A DNA stretch of 64,000 nucleotides from Candidatus Thorarchaeota archaeon (GTDB lineage Archaea; Asgardarchaeota; Thorarchaeia; Thorarchaeales; Thorarchaeaceae). The stretch is from positions 1 through 64,000 of the forward strand of contig SDOA01000005.1 of assembly GCA_004524595.1 (NCBI GenBank), written 5' to 3'. A program made the position numbers and the translations under genes. The notes below the pieces were generated by a model, which saw nothing but the letters and a program-made list of their open reading frames with translations, was not told where the DNA came from and ran no database searches. Positions 17,658 through 27,215 of the stretch are shown piece after piece; the first letter of the stretch is position 1; every line of letters starts with the position of its first letter.

Positions 17658-19551
17658 TGGAACATGCTCTACATGTGTGTCACCCTCAGAAGAAGAGAAA
17701 CCTCGTAATAAATTGTACAAGGCTACGATGGCTTTTGCTTCAGGAATATTACTCCTTGTAGGAGTAGTATCTGAATTGATTGCACTAAGTACTATGGTGA
17801 GTTTTCTTTTCTATATCACATCAGTGATATGTGCGGGACAGTTTATCATACCGAAAGGTATCAAAGGTGTAACTAGGAAACGTTTAGATCAACATTTCTT
17901 GATGAGTTCTGCATCGATAGCAGCTATCATAATTGGAGCTCCTGCAGAAGGAGCTGCTGTTATGTTTCTTTTCTTCATCTCCATCTTACTTGAGGAGAGA
18001 GCTGAAGACAGAGTACGACAAGAAATTAAAACACTTGTAGAATTAGAGCCACCATCAGTCACAGTGAAATTGGATAATAGAGAAGTATGCATGGATCCAA
18101 CAGAGGTGAAACTTGGAGACCTAATTATTATCCGTCCAGGAGGAAGAATTGGTCTTGATGGAATCATTGTTGATGGAGCTACTTCAGTTGATCAATCTAC
18201 AATAACAGGAGAATCACACCCAATTCCCAAATCAGTTGGGGACGAAGTCTACGCTGGAACAATTAATCAGGAGGGTTATATCGAAGTAGAAGTGACTGCT
18301 CTATCAAACGAGTCTATCCTTTCAAAAATAATAGAATTAGTTGATGAGTCACGAAAGAAAAAAGCACCCACTGAAAAAGCCATTTCTCGATTCTCAAGAG
18401 TTTACACTCCACTTGTTCTAGTATTATCAATTACGATAGGAATCATATCACTTTCACTGAACTTTACTCCGACTGAAGCAACCTATCGAGCATTGACCAT
18501 ATTAGTTGTGAGCTGCCCCTGTGCTTTTGCAATCTCAATTCCTATTACTATGGTCTCAGCTATTGCAGGCTCAGCCAAGAATGGTGTATTAGTAAAAGGC
18601 GGAGTGCATCTAGAAAACATTAGTAAAACAAAGATTGTTGCCTTTGACAAGACCGGTACTCTTACAGAAGGCGTACTCTCAGTAAAGGATGTCTGCTTGC
18701 ATAATAATCATTCAAAAGATGAAGTTCTTTCAGTTGCAGCCTCATTAGAGATGATGTCGGAACATCCGATTGGACGCGCTCTTGTCGAAGCAACATCCCA
18801 TGGAGAAATGAATGTACCAAAAGCATCATCATTTGAAGCAATACCCGGAAGAGGGATAAGAGGAAAAATAGATACTGAAGAATATCTAGTAGGAAACCGG
18901 AGATTGCTTTTAGACCGGAAGGTTCCGCTCGAGTCGTCTACTGAACATAGTTGTGGAGTTGGAACAATGGTCTATGTCGCTCACCATGAAGAACATTTTG
19001 GGACAATCATCCTTTCAGATACACTAAGACGCAATACAAAACGAGCAATAGCAGAACTCAGGCAAATGAATATCAAAACTGTAATGCTAACAGGAGATAG
19101 TGAAAATGTAGCGAGAGAGATTGCTGAAGAGATTGGGATTGATTCCTATATTGCAGAACTCCTTCCGCATCAAAAAGTCGAAGCCATTAATGAACTCAGA
19201 CATGAGGGAGTAACAGTATTTGTTGGTGATGGGATAAACGACACGCCAGCCCTTATGGAAGCAGACGTTGGAATAGCTATGGGCGGTAGTGCTTCAGATG
19301 CAGCTTTAGAAAGCTCAGATATCGCCCTCATCGATATAGATCTGACAAAAGTCCCAAAACTCATCAAGAAATCCAAAAAGACAATGAGAGTTGTTCACCA
19401 AAACGTTGCTTCATCTCTGATAGTGAAATCATTTATTGGAGTTCTTGCAGGTATGGGTCTCTTGTCATTGTGGATAGCAATTGCTTTTGGCGATATGGGA
19501 CTTACATTCGCAGTTATTATTAATGCTCTTCGATTAGTCCGACAACAATAA
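17641..19551 (+). CDS. P1B-type Zn/Cd/Pb-exporting ATPase
   Basis: The 636-residue pump has the P-type landmarks: TGES at 189-192, the membrane CPC at 292-294, the phosphorylated Asp336 in DKTGTLTEG, HP (SEHPIG) and GDGINDTPAL. The last helices contain QNVASSLIVK and FGDMG, equivalent to the conserved Lys and Asp of ZntA, which points to divalent Zn, Cd or Pb (P1B-2). There is no complete N-terminal HMA domain; only CSTC (residues 9-12) remains as a possible metal ligand. Six to eight membrane helices are visible. It is co-transcribed with the ArsR gene. Confidence 0.93.
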   Translation: MLEEINGTCSTCVSPSEEEKPRNKLYKATMAFASGILLLVGVVSELIALSTMVSFLFYITSVICAGQFIIPKGIKGVTRKRLDQHFLMSSASIAAIIIGAPAEGAAVMFLFFISILLEERAEDRVRQEIKTLVELEPPSVTVKLDNREVCMDPTEVKLGDLIIIRPGGRIGLDGIIVDGATSVDQSTITGESHPIPKSVGDEVYAGTINQEGYIEVEVTALSNESILSKIIELVDESRKKKAPTEKAISRFSRVYTPLVLVLSITIGIISLSLNFTPTEATYRALTILVVSCPCAFAISIPITMVSAIAGSAKNGVLVKGGVHLENISKTKIVAFDKTGTLTEGVLSVKDVCLHNNHSKDEVLSVAASLEMMSEHPIGRALVEATSHGEMNVPKASSFEAIPGRGIRGKIDTEEYLVGNRRLLLDRKVPLESSTEHSCGVGTMVYVAHHEEHFGTIILSDTLRRNTKRAIAELRQMNIKTVMLTGDSENVAREIAEEIGIDSYIAELLPHQKVEAINELRHEGVTVFVGDGINDTPALMEADVGIAMGGSASDAALESSDIALIDIDLTKVPKLIKKSKKTMRVVHQNVASSLIVKSFIGVLAGMGLLSLWIAIAFGDMGLTFAVIINALRLVRQQ

Positions 19552-19556
19552 TGCAA

Positions 19557-21149
19557 TCATCTGTAGGAATTAATTGCTTTTGATGAGAGAAACAAAAAGA
19601 AAAAAGTCAGTCCTATTGAATAAACAGGTAACACAATCAATACAAGGGAACTATTTGCAAAGGCAGCTACTAAAAAGATCATAATAGTTCCAAGTCCTAG
19701 GTTTATGATTGGATATGAGAATGCGAGGGGGATAGGTAATTGCTTTGGATCATTTGTGATGACAGGCACATATGCACCTATCGCGACACCTGATGCAGTA
19801 AATAGAATTGTAAGTGGTGCAATCAGAGTGATCAATGCAAGATACCCTTCTATTCTCAAAATGTAAATAAGAAATCCTGCTGCAGGAATTACTGCAATAC
19901 TGACTTCGAGTAGACTAAGTAAGTACTTTGCTAGAACGATGTCTTTGGTCTTAAAGGGGCTTGCCTTAAGAAGGTAAACATTCTCCTTCTCATCTACAAG
20001 ACTTAACATCGAAGTTATACTTGACATCTGAACCATAAGAATCATCATTAATACAAAAGCAGGAACAATTGCGAATTGGAGATCACTAGGTACATCTATT
20101 GGTCTAAACCAAGAAGGATGAAATAAATTCAGATATAAGACAAAGAAACTACCAAATATTGCATAGATATACTTCCAAATCTGGAAGGGTGATCTCAATC
20201 GGCTCCAGAAATCTTTCAACATAATCCATGTAGAGGGATCATTGAAACGAGATTCAGAGAAATCAATTTCGCCATGAATGATTCTGCTAAAGCGTCCTTC
20301 AACAGTTTCTTTACCTTTTATTGAAGAGAATAGCTCGTAATATTCATAGCTGCTTATATTTGCGGTCAAAAGCAAACAGATGGAAAAAGAGAGAAACTGC
20401 CATATGAATGCGACTTCAAAGCCAATTCCCAAAGAGAAAACGCCAGAAGTTTCTGTTAGTAGAAATCCAAACGCATTTGGTGGAAGTATTGAAGCTGCTG
20501 TAAAGGACGATGTGAATTCAGACATCGTGAGAAGAAGTATTGCTGTACCAAGAGGAATAATTACTAGATGACGGAAAGGGCTCTTTGTCTTTTTATTTAA
20601 TTGGAGTCTCAAATAAGAACTGAGCGCGCCAAGAAAATAATTCGATTCCAAATAAATAATGATAGAAATAAGAAGAAAAACTGTCGAGAAAAATATCAGG
20701 TGTGCAGAAGCGAGAAGAGGTAGAATAGCAATCAATCCTAATATTGCATATACCGACTTTCTAATAACACGCCTAAGATACCTACTCAAAAACACCTGAT
20801 ATGGTTTGACTGGTGCAGGTAATAAGATGTTTTCATCATCAGTTGTAATGACTGTAGCTGGACCGAGTCCAAAATATCCTGAAATTATTGATGTTACTGT
20901 GATAATCCCAAGAGCAGTAAATAGCAATCCTCGTTCAATAGTGTTTTCAATTAATACACCTAGCTGAGAAATAAGAGGGCTAAATGAAAGGAAAGATACA
21001 ATTACTATACTAACAAAGAATATGCCAAAGACAGTAATAGTATAGAAAAGAAGCATAGAAGGAGTCTTGATTGTCTGTTTAAATTGATTGTACAACATTC
21101 TAATCTCATTGAGGATGAGACGAGATGTTTTTGGTTTCACAAATACCAC
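19557..21149 (-). CDS. ABC-2 type transporter permease
   Basis: The 530-residue membrane protein has about 12 hydrophobic helices with long loops, in the style of large archaeal ABC-2 permeases. Its gene directly abuts the ATPase gene (stop 21150), so both form one exporter. GTG at 21149 and GTG at 21140 are both possible starts; the GGTGG near the second could be a ribosome site. The substrate is unknown. It converges with the Zn/Cd ATPase gene with only 5 bp between. Confidence 0.85.
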   Translation of the reverse strand: MVFVKPKTSRLILNEIRMLYNQFKQTIKTPSMLLFYTITVFGIFFVSIVIVSFLSFSPLISQLGVLIENTIERGLLFTALGIITVTSIISGYFGLGPATVITTDDENILLPAPVKPYQVFLSRYLRRVIRKSVYAILGLIAILPLLASAHLIFFSTVFLLISIIIYLESNYFLGALSSYLRLQLNKKTKSPFRHLVIIPLGTAILLLTMSEFTSSFTAASILPPNAFGFLLTETSGVFSLGIGFEVAFIWQFLSFSICLLLTANISSYEYYELFSSIKGKETVEGRFSRIIHGEIDFSESRFNDPSTWIMLKDFWSRLRSPFQIWKYIYAIFGSFFVLYLNLFHPSWFRPIDVPSDLQFAIVPAFVLMMILMVQMSSITSMLSLVDEKENVYLLKASPFKTKDIVLAKYLLSLLEVSIAVIPAAGFLIYILRIEGYLALITLIAPLTILFTASGVAIGAYVPVITNDPKQLPIPLAFSYPIINLGLGTIMIFLVAAFANSSLVLIVLPVYSIGLTFFFLFLSSKAINSYR

Positions 21150-22061
21150 CTACTTTGGAATTCCACCAGTCAGGCTTAGAAATACTTCCTCAAGATTTTT
21201 TGTTTTCTTATGCTTTTTAAGAAGGTCGTTTAGAGTTCCTTTTCCAACAACAACACCATCATTCATTATTACAAATCTATCGCATAGATCAGAGGCAACT
21301 TCTAGAATATGTGTTGAAACCAAGATTGCAGATCCTTCATCGCGCAGATGTTTAAGATGTGCCTTCAGATTCCATGCACCTCTTGGATCAAGACCATATA
21401 TTGGTTCATCTAATGCAAGAATGTACGGAGGGGGTCGCACGAAGATACCAATCAATAGAGCTCGTTGAAGATTTCCCTTTGAAAGCGTTCCAACATATGA
21501 ATTCAGGAATTCATCCATGTGGAACATATCTACGAATTGACGCATGCGAATAAGAGCGATTCTTTTTGGTACTTCATACACCCGAGCCATGAATGTAACA
21601 TATTCTTTAACAGTAAGACTTGGGTAGCAGGTTGGTTTCTCAGGAATATATCCAATCACACTCTTAGCTTTAATTGGATCTTTAAGGATATCATGACCAT
21701 TCACCTCAACCTGACCAGATGATTGCCTTATGATTCCAGTTAGAATTCGTAAGGTGGTTGTCTTTCCAGCTCCATTAGGTCCCACCAATCCAACAATTTC
21801 ACCTGGATTGACTTCAAGATTCAGACCAAAGACCGCAAATTTTTTCCCAAAATGCTTGATGAGATTTTTGATTTTGATTGCAGGAGTATGTAATTCATTA
21901 TCAGTGGGTATAGAATCTTTAAGTTCTTCGACTGCATTCATTATCTCATCAATAAGTTGGCTCCTCCTAATTTCTCGGTGTTCTATGGGTATTCTCAATA
22001 CTCTTGCAAGTCTAAAGAGCTCATTATTTTTCATTAGCTCCACATTTGCACGTTCTATCAA
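21150..22061 (-). CDS. ABC transporter ATPase with an N-terminal helical extension
   Basis: The 303-residue protein has a complete nucleotide-binding domain: Walker A GPNGAGKTTT near residue 95, signature LSKGNLQRA near 195, Walker B YILALDEP near 215 and the switch His in VSTHILE. The first 60 residues are an extra helical segment (NELFRLARVLRIPIEHREIRRSQLIDEIM) that looks like a SAP or similar helix-loop-helix module and is not part of usual ABC-2 ATPases. The TTG start at 22061 has GGAGTG about nine bases upstream. Partner: the permease at 19557-21149. Confidence 0.9.
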   Translation of the reverse strand: MIERANVELMKNNELFRLARVLRIPIEHREIRRSQLIDEIMNAVEELKDSIPTDNELHTPAIKIKNLIKHFGKKFAVFGLNLEVNPGEIVGLVGPNGAGKTTTLRILTGIIRQSSGQVEVNGHDILKDPIKAKSVIGYIPEKPTCYPSLTVKEYVTFMARVYEVPKRIALIRMRQFVDMFHMDEFLNSYVGTLSKGNLQRALLIGIFVRPPPYILALDEPIYGLDPRGAWNLKAHLKHLRDEGSAILVSTHILEVASDLCDRFVIMNDGVVVGKGTLNDLLKKHKKTKNLEEVFLSLTGGIPK

Positions 22062-22149
22062 GTAATGTTACACTCCCGCCTTTCAGCTGAAATCCTCGAT
22101 TGGTTAATAGTTCGCAACATAAGAAGTCAATGGTTTGCGTACGAGTGTA

Positions 22150-22869
22150 CTATTTTATTACAAAACGTCTAAGAGGACCAAGATCGAAAGGAATTCTATC
22201 AACGAGTTTTAAATCCCAATTGACTACTTCAGTAACCAGAGGAATTACATCAACTCCCAATAAGAATGCACTTCGCAAAGAATCTCCAAACAAGGGATCA
22301 TTACCATCATGTGGTGAGAAGATGTGCGCATCAGGTCTCTGAATAACGAATATGACAGCCGCATGTTGCGCAATGTCTTCAGTGAGAGCACGAGCCAAAT
22401 GTCTCATATGTCTTGCACCACGAATTGTTGGTGCATCAGGAAATAAAGCATGACCACCTTCCACTAATGTACAGGACTTGACCTCAACAAGAGATGTCTT
22501 TGTACCAACTAATCGAAAATCAAAGCGTCCATCATAGACACGTGGCTCACTAACAACATCATCATAATCGCTCAAATATGGAAGTTCATGATTTTCAAGA
22601 AGTCGACGAATGAATCGATTAGGGAGATTCGAGTCTATAGAAACAATAACTCCATCATGGTCGACCCCCATCATATCATAACTAGTTTTTCTATGCGGTG
22701 CAGGATTATTTCGAATAAAGACTTGCTTGCCAGGAATCATGAATTCATTCATTCTTCCAGGATTCGGAACAAAGGTTTCTACTATTTGTCCATCTACTTC
22801 GACTCTAGCCAGAAAACGATTTGGCCGATCAATCAGTTTTGCTTTTTGAACTAGTTTGTGTTTAGACAT
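22150..22869 (-). CDS. sfsA: SfsA-family protein
   Basis: About 239 residues from ATG 22869, which has GGAG five bases upstream; ATG 22926 would add 19 residues without a ribosome site. The SfsA pattern is clear: RPNRFLARVEVDG at the N-terminal OB part, VPNPGRMNEF, then a nuclease-like core with DGRFDFRL and LVEVKSCTL, FPDAPTIRGARHMRHL, and PLVTEVVNWDLKLV. The D...EVK arrangement is that of a PD-(D/E)XK fold. Escherichia coli SfsA is named for sugar fermentation stimulation and DNA binding; the real role in archaea is not known. Confidence 0.92.
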   Translation of the reverse strand: MSKHKLVQKAKLIDRPNRFLARVEVDGQIVETFVPNPGRMNEFMIPGKQVFIRNNPAPHRKTSYDMMGVDHDGVIVSIDSNLPNRFIRRLLENHELPYLSDYDDVVSEPRVYDGRFDFRLVGTKTSLVEVKSCTLVEGGHALFPDAPTIRGARHMRHLARALTEDIAQHAAVIFVIQRPDAHIFSPHDGNDPLFGDSLRSAFLLGVDVIPLVTEVVNWDLKLVDRIPFDLGPLRRFVIK

Positions 22870-23012
22870 GATTTCTCCACGCACTTTAGTTACAAAATCT
22901 ATCAATGCCTTATTATGGTTTGACATTTTGTTGAAGAAGAAAGACAAAAACCTAATACAAAATTTGCCCAATATATGACTACCAATGCGTAAATGGAGGG
23001 AATGATGTTCTA

Positions 23013-23624
23013 GTGAAAACACGTGTATTACTTGTAGAGGATGACCCGGAAATAGTAAACATCGCAAATATCCTCATACGTCAAAAAGAGCCAGAACTAG
23101 AGATTGTGATATCAAGAACAGTAAAAGATGCTTTGGAGAAGATTAAACAAGAAAAATTCGATATTGTCATTTCGGAATATCTTATGCCGGATTCAACGGG
23201 ATTGGATTTGCTTGAAGCGCTACGAAATGAGGGAGCTGAAACTAGTTTTATTATTTGGACCGGACATTCCCGAGAAGAGATTGTCATTAGAGCTTTGAAT
23301 CTTGGTGCAGACTATTACATTTTGAAAGACACCAATATTACAGAACAATTAATTACTATTGACGAAATTATTAAAAGCATAATTTCCAATAAGACAAAAG
23401 AACCACGAAAATTTATAGAACAGAAACGAGCTAGCGAATTTATACACAAGCTCTCCCATGATTTAACAGGTATCACCCATAATATTATGGGATATGCAAC
23501 TCTGATTGAAGAAGAATTCGATAAGTCATACGTTGAGGGAATAAGGAGGCTTGCAAGTAAATTGACAGCCCGTGTAAAAACAGCTGTATCAGATGTCGAT
23601 TCTGGAGAACTTAACGAACTTTAA
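23013..23624 (+). CDS. Receiver domain (phosphoacceptor Asp replaced by Glu) joined to an orphan DHp helix pair
   Basis: The 203-residue protein starts at GTG 23013 with GGAGGG 12 bases upstream. Residues 1-125 form a receiver domain: acidic pair Glu9-Asp10, Thr83, Lys105. The phosphorylated Asp is replaced by Glu55 (IVISEYLMPD). Residues 140-195 form a two-helix DHp-like module with the H-box KLSHDLTG (His149), but no HATPase domain follows. It may act as a phosphotransfer or docking protein, with a receiver that is either locked active or not phosphorylated. It is divergent from sfsA and convergent with dinB. Confidence 0.85.
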   Translation: MKTRVLLVEDDPEIVNIANILIRQKEPELEIVISRTVKDALEKIKQEKFDIVISEYLMPDSTGLDLLEALRNEGAETSFIIWTGHSREEIVIRALNLGADYYILKDTNITEQLITIDEIIKSIISNKTKEPRKFIEQKRASEFIHKLSHDLTGITHNIMGYATLIEEEFDKSYVEGIRRLASKLTARVKTAVSDVDSGELNEL

Positions 23625-23631
23625 GGTTAGT

Positions 23632-24717
23632 TCATAAAAAATTAGTAAGGCAAAGTTGCTCTGAACTCTCTTGAAGACCAGATACTTTTACTCCCACAAG
23701 ACGTACTGATTTGTGCAGATTCCTTTGATGATTAAATACTTCAATTGCTAATCTCGTAAGCATCTGTGTATCATCAGTTGCGACAGGAATTGATTTGCTA
23801 CGTTGAATTGTAGAAAAATCATCGTATCTGATTTTTACTGTGACAGTTCGAAACCTGAGATTTTTCTGTCTTAGTCGCTCTCCTATCCGGGTACAAATTT
23901 TTTTGAGTGTATCGTGAAGATGATCTATTTTTTCAGGCTCAATGTCATTCATAAAGGTCCTATCTTTGCTAATAGATTTTCTAATTCTCGGACCATTATC
24001 TAATAATGGTCTTTCGTCAATGCCAGAAGCTCTTTGGTGTAACCAAATAGAACCTCTTCCCATAATTGGCCATAGCTCTTGTACTGTCATTGTCTGGATC
24101 TGACCAAGAGTTTGTATTCCAAACTTTTCGAGATATTCAGCTGTTTTTCTGCCAACACCATTTAGTGAATCAACTTTAAGTGGCTTGAGAAAACGGAGTA
24201 CAGATTTAGTATCAGAACCAACAAGAGTAATTCCACGTGGTTTATTCATTCCAGTAGCTATCTTAGCTACGGACATATTTGGTGCAATACCAATTGAGCA
24301 AGGTAATAATGTTTGTTTCCGAATATCTTCTTGTATCTCTTTTGCCAGCTTAATCGGGTCATCATAGATTTTTACTACTTCTGTGACCTCAATATAGGCT
24401 TCATCAATACTAGCTCTTCTTACTCGTCCACCATCAGCGTATTTCTTCACAATCTCCATGAACTCATTGGAGGCTATGGAGTAGCTCTCAAATTTACCAT
24501 CCACAAACGCAGCGTCAGGACAGAGTCTGTAAGCCTGGGATACAGGCATTCCAGCATGAATGCCTTTGGCACGTGCTTCATATGAAGCAGCTCGGACAAC
24601 ACCGCGTCCATTCCCTCCCTTTGGATCATGACCAACGCAAACAGGCGTACCTACTAGTTCAGGATGATTCCTATATTGTTCTACAGATGCGAAGAAAGCA
24701 TCCATATCTATATGCAT
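23632..24717 (-). CDS. dinB: DNA polymerase IV (Y family)
   Basis: About 361 residues from ATG 24717; the TTG nine codons upstream gives an unlikely extension. The catalytic residues are visible: IDMDAFF at the N-terminus and SIDEAY at about 103-108. The fingers RAASYEARAKGIHAGMP, HhH region LNGVGRKTAEYLEKFGI and the little finger (KSISKDRTF...) are complete. Enzymes of this type copy past DNA lesions. A classical PCNA box at the very C-terminus is not obvious; the end LCLTNFL could be a short QxxL-like variant. Confidence 0.95.
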   Translation of the reverse strand: MHIDMDAFFASVEQYRNHPELVGTPVCVGHDPKGGNGRGVVRAASYEARAKGIHAGMPVSQAYRLCPDAAFVDGKFESYSIASNEFMEIVKKYADGGRVRRASIDEAYIEVTEVVKIYDDPIKLAKEIQEDIRKQTLLPCSIGIAPNMSVAKIATGMNKPRGITLVGSDTKSVLRFLKPLKVDSLNGVGRKTAEYLEKFGIQTLGQIQTMTVQELWPIMGRGSIWLHQRASGIDERPLLDNGPRIRKSISKDRTFMNDIEPEKIDHLHDTLKKICTRIGERLRQKNLRFRTVTVKIRYDDFSTIQRSKSIPVATDDTQMLTRLAIEVFNHQRNLHKSVRLVGVKVSGLQESSEQLCLTNFL

Positions 24718-24941
24718 TATCCAACGGGACAATAGACTGACCAATTATTACATGAGTCAGTTTACTATTTTCATTTACTAGATATTGATATACGGATGAG
24801 AGTACAATAAATGCTTAGAGAGTTGTCCGAAGGTATTTGCTTTGTTCTACACTTATTAGAGTTACATCCGAGTGAAGACTATATGCAATTGTGAATTCCA
24901 TTAGAAAAGACATAATTAAAATATAATCCGTGGTTGTTCCA

Positions 24942-27215
24942 ATGACCAATAAGCCACCTATTGATAATATACCTGAATTAAGTCAGGAAGAACAAGCAGC
25001 AACCTATCGAGCATTAGTGGAGAGTATGAATGACGGTTTTGGAATCATAAACGAAGAAGGTATTTTCACTTATGTAAACCTAAGATTTGCTCGAATACTT
25101 GGATACAGACCTGATGAGATGGTTGGAAAACGCACAATTGATTTTCTTGATGATGAGAATAAAAGAATCATCAGGGATAATATCCGCCGCAGAACTGAAG
25201 GCCATGCTACTCAATATGAATTATCTTGGAAGAAGAAAGTAGGAGGACTAGTTCCAACAATTGTATCAGGAACACCCCTCTTTAATGGAGATGGAAAACA
25301 CAAGGGTTCCTTTGCGGTTGTGACAGATATTACAGAAATAAAACAATCACGAAAAGCCCTAGAAGAAAGCACTGAGATGTTGCAACGCATCTTTAACGAG
25401 TCTCAGCTAGGTATCTTGCTTTTTGATACAAAAGGGATTTTGACAAATGCTAATGAAGCGGCTTTAAAGATTTTTGCAGCGCAGGACATTGAGAACATTA
25501 AGGGATTATCAATTTTTGATGATCCTAACATTCCAAGAGAAATCAAAGCTGATCTAATCCGTGGAAAGCAGGTAAAGTTCGAAGTAGAATTTAATTTCGA
25601 AAAGGCATTAGTAAAATCAAATCGGTCAGGTACAATCATAATTGATGCTTTTATCACACCATTAGGACTTGGAAACGATGGAGATCTAAAAGGCTACCTC
25701 TGTCAAGTGTTCGAAAAAACGGAATTTAGAAAAACAGAGGCGGCACTAGAAGACACAGAAAGACGATATCAATTATTGGCAGAAAATGTCACAGATGTCA
25801 TTTTTACGACCGATCTTGAACTCAATCTTACATATGTAAGTTCATCAGTTGAATTACTATCAGGTCACACTGCAGAGGAGCTGATTGGTACCTCAATGAT
25901 TGAATTACTTACTCCGGAATCAGTTTGGACAGCCATTGAAGCCATAAAACAGGCACTTGAAGAAGAGCAAATTGCTGATCAGACTTTGACTAGAGGTGAA
26001 TCGCCATCTTTACAATTAAGACTCAAGAGAAAAGATGGAACTATCATCTGGATAGAAACAACGAGGACTTTCATGAGAAACGACAGTAAAAAACCGACTG
26101 GAGTTCTTGGTGTTGCGAGAAACATTGAAGAACGAAAAGTAGCAGAAGAAGCTCTAATCAACTCTGAGCAAAAATATAGGACTCTAGTTGACCAATCATT
26201 ACAAGGAATCATGATTATCCATGCATCACCTCTCTCCGTATTATTTACAAATCCAGCATTTGCAGGGTTTCTCAACCGAAGTGTAGACGAGGTTCTTGGC
26301 TTATCTCCAGAAGAAATTCAATCATTAATACACCCGGAAGATCTTCCAGTAGTGTTGAATCGTCTTCAGGAACTCATGATGGGAGATATACCTGGAAGTA
26401 TACCCATGGCGATAAGAGTCTTTCAAAAAGATGGTACAATGCAATGGTTGGAGATGTTTGGTAGACGTATTCAATACGAGGAGAAAGCAGCACTCCAACT
26501 CGTTGCATTAAATGTCACGGATAGAATAAATGCTGAGAAACATTTGCAGACTCAAAAAGAACGAGCTATGCTCTACCTTGATCTAATGTCGCATGATTTT
26601 AGGAATCAACTACAGATAATCTTGGGAAGTACAATGGTCATGGAGATGTCCTTGCAGAATCCTGAAGCAAGGAGAATACTGGGACAAATTACATCTGCAG
26701 TGGAACGTTGTCAAAGCATGATTTCAAAAGTGAAAGTCACAGAACCTCTTATGGTAGTACCATTAAAGCCCCGAAAATTGAGAACAGCACTTGAATCGGT
26801 ACTGACACAGATGATGGATCAATATAGAGATGTAGATATTGCAGTTATATTAAAGACAGATACTGCTATTATTGAAGCAGACCAATTCCTTGAGCAATTA
26901 TTGGGTAATCTGATAGAAAATGCTATTGAGCACAATCCAAAATCAGAACGGAGAGTTTGGGTAGTTCTTGAGAAGAGTGGAGAAGGATTTGATATTTCAG
27001 TAGCAGATAATGGATCAGGAATATCTGATGCACTCAAGGTAGCAATTTTTGATATTTCTAGAAGATACGGTGGTGTAGGATTACATCAGTCTAAGCAAAT
27101 CTGTGATAAGTATGGCGGAAGAATCAGTGTTCGAGACCGTGTTCCAAATCAACCTAGCCAAGGTGCAGAATTTGTCGTCTGGTTCCCTGCACATCAGAAT
27201 TCTAATCAACAGTAA
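24942..27215 (+). CDS. Multi-PAS sensor histidine kinase
   Basis: About 757 residues from ATG 24942 (GTG 24930 is an alternative; residues below count from GTG). Four PAS domains lie at about 24-140, 148-262, 270-395 and 405-515. The DHp has His555 in LMSHDFRNQ, and the HATPase domain has Asn664 (ENAIEHN), DNGSG at 693-697 and GVGL near 715. There is no membrane segment, so it is a soluble sensor, possibly of heme, flavin or redox ligands via PAS. The H-box and its flank (ERAMLYLDLMSHD) match the other kinases of this window. It ends 14 bp inside the convergent dehydratase gene. Confidence 0.92.
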   Translation: MTNKPPIDNIPELSQEEQAATYRALVESMNDGFGIINEEGIFTYVNLRFARILGYRPDEMVGKRTIDFLDDENKRIIRDNIRRRTEGHATQYELSWKKKVGGLVPTIVSGTPLFNGDGKHKGSFAVVTDITEIKQSRKALEESTEMLQRIFNESQLGILLFDTKGILTNANEAALKIFAAQDIENIKGLSIFDDPNIPREIKADLIRGKQVKFEVEFNFEKALVKSNRSGTIIIDAFITPLGLGNDGDLKGYLCQVFEKTEFRKTEAALEDTERRYQLLAENVTDVIFTTDLELNLTYVSSSVELLSGHTAEELIGTSMIELLTPESVWTAIEAIKQALEEEQIADQTLTRGESPSLQLRLKRKDGTIIWIETTRTFMRNDSKKPTGVLGVARNIEERKVAEEALINSEQKYRTLVDQSLQGIMIIHASPLSVLFTNPAFAGFLNRSVDEVLGLSPEEIQSLIHPEDLPVVLNRLQELMMGDIPGSIPMAIRVFQKDGTMQWLEMFGRRIQYEEKAALQLVALNVTDRINAEKHLQTQKERAMLYLDLMSHDFRNQLQIILGSTMVMEMSLQNPEARRILGQITSAVERCQSMISKVKVTEPLMVVPLKPRKLRTALESVLTQMMDQYRDVDIAVILKTDTAIIEADQFLEQLLGNLIENAIEHNPKSERRVWVVLEKSGEGFDISVADNGSGISDALKVAIFDISRRYGGVGLHQSKQICDKYGGRISVRDRVPNQPSQGAEFVVWFPAHQNSNQQ

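Noticed and set aside
24718..24744. TTG start giving a longer DinB
   Set aside because: The added nine residues are not family-like; the ATG at 24717 begins exactly at the conserved IDMDAFF strand.
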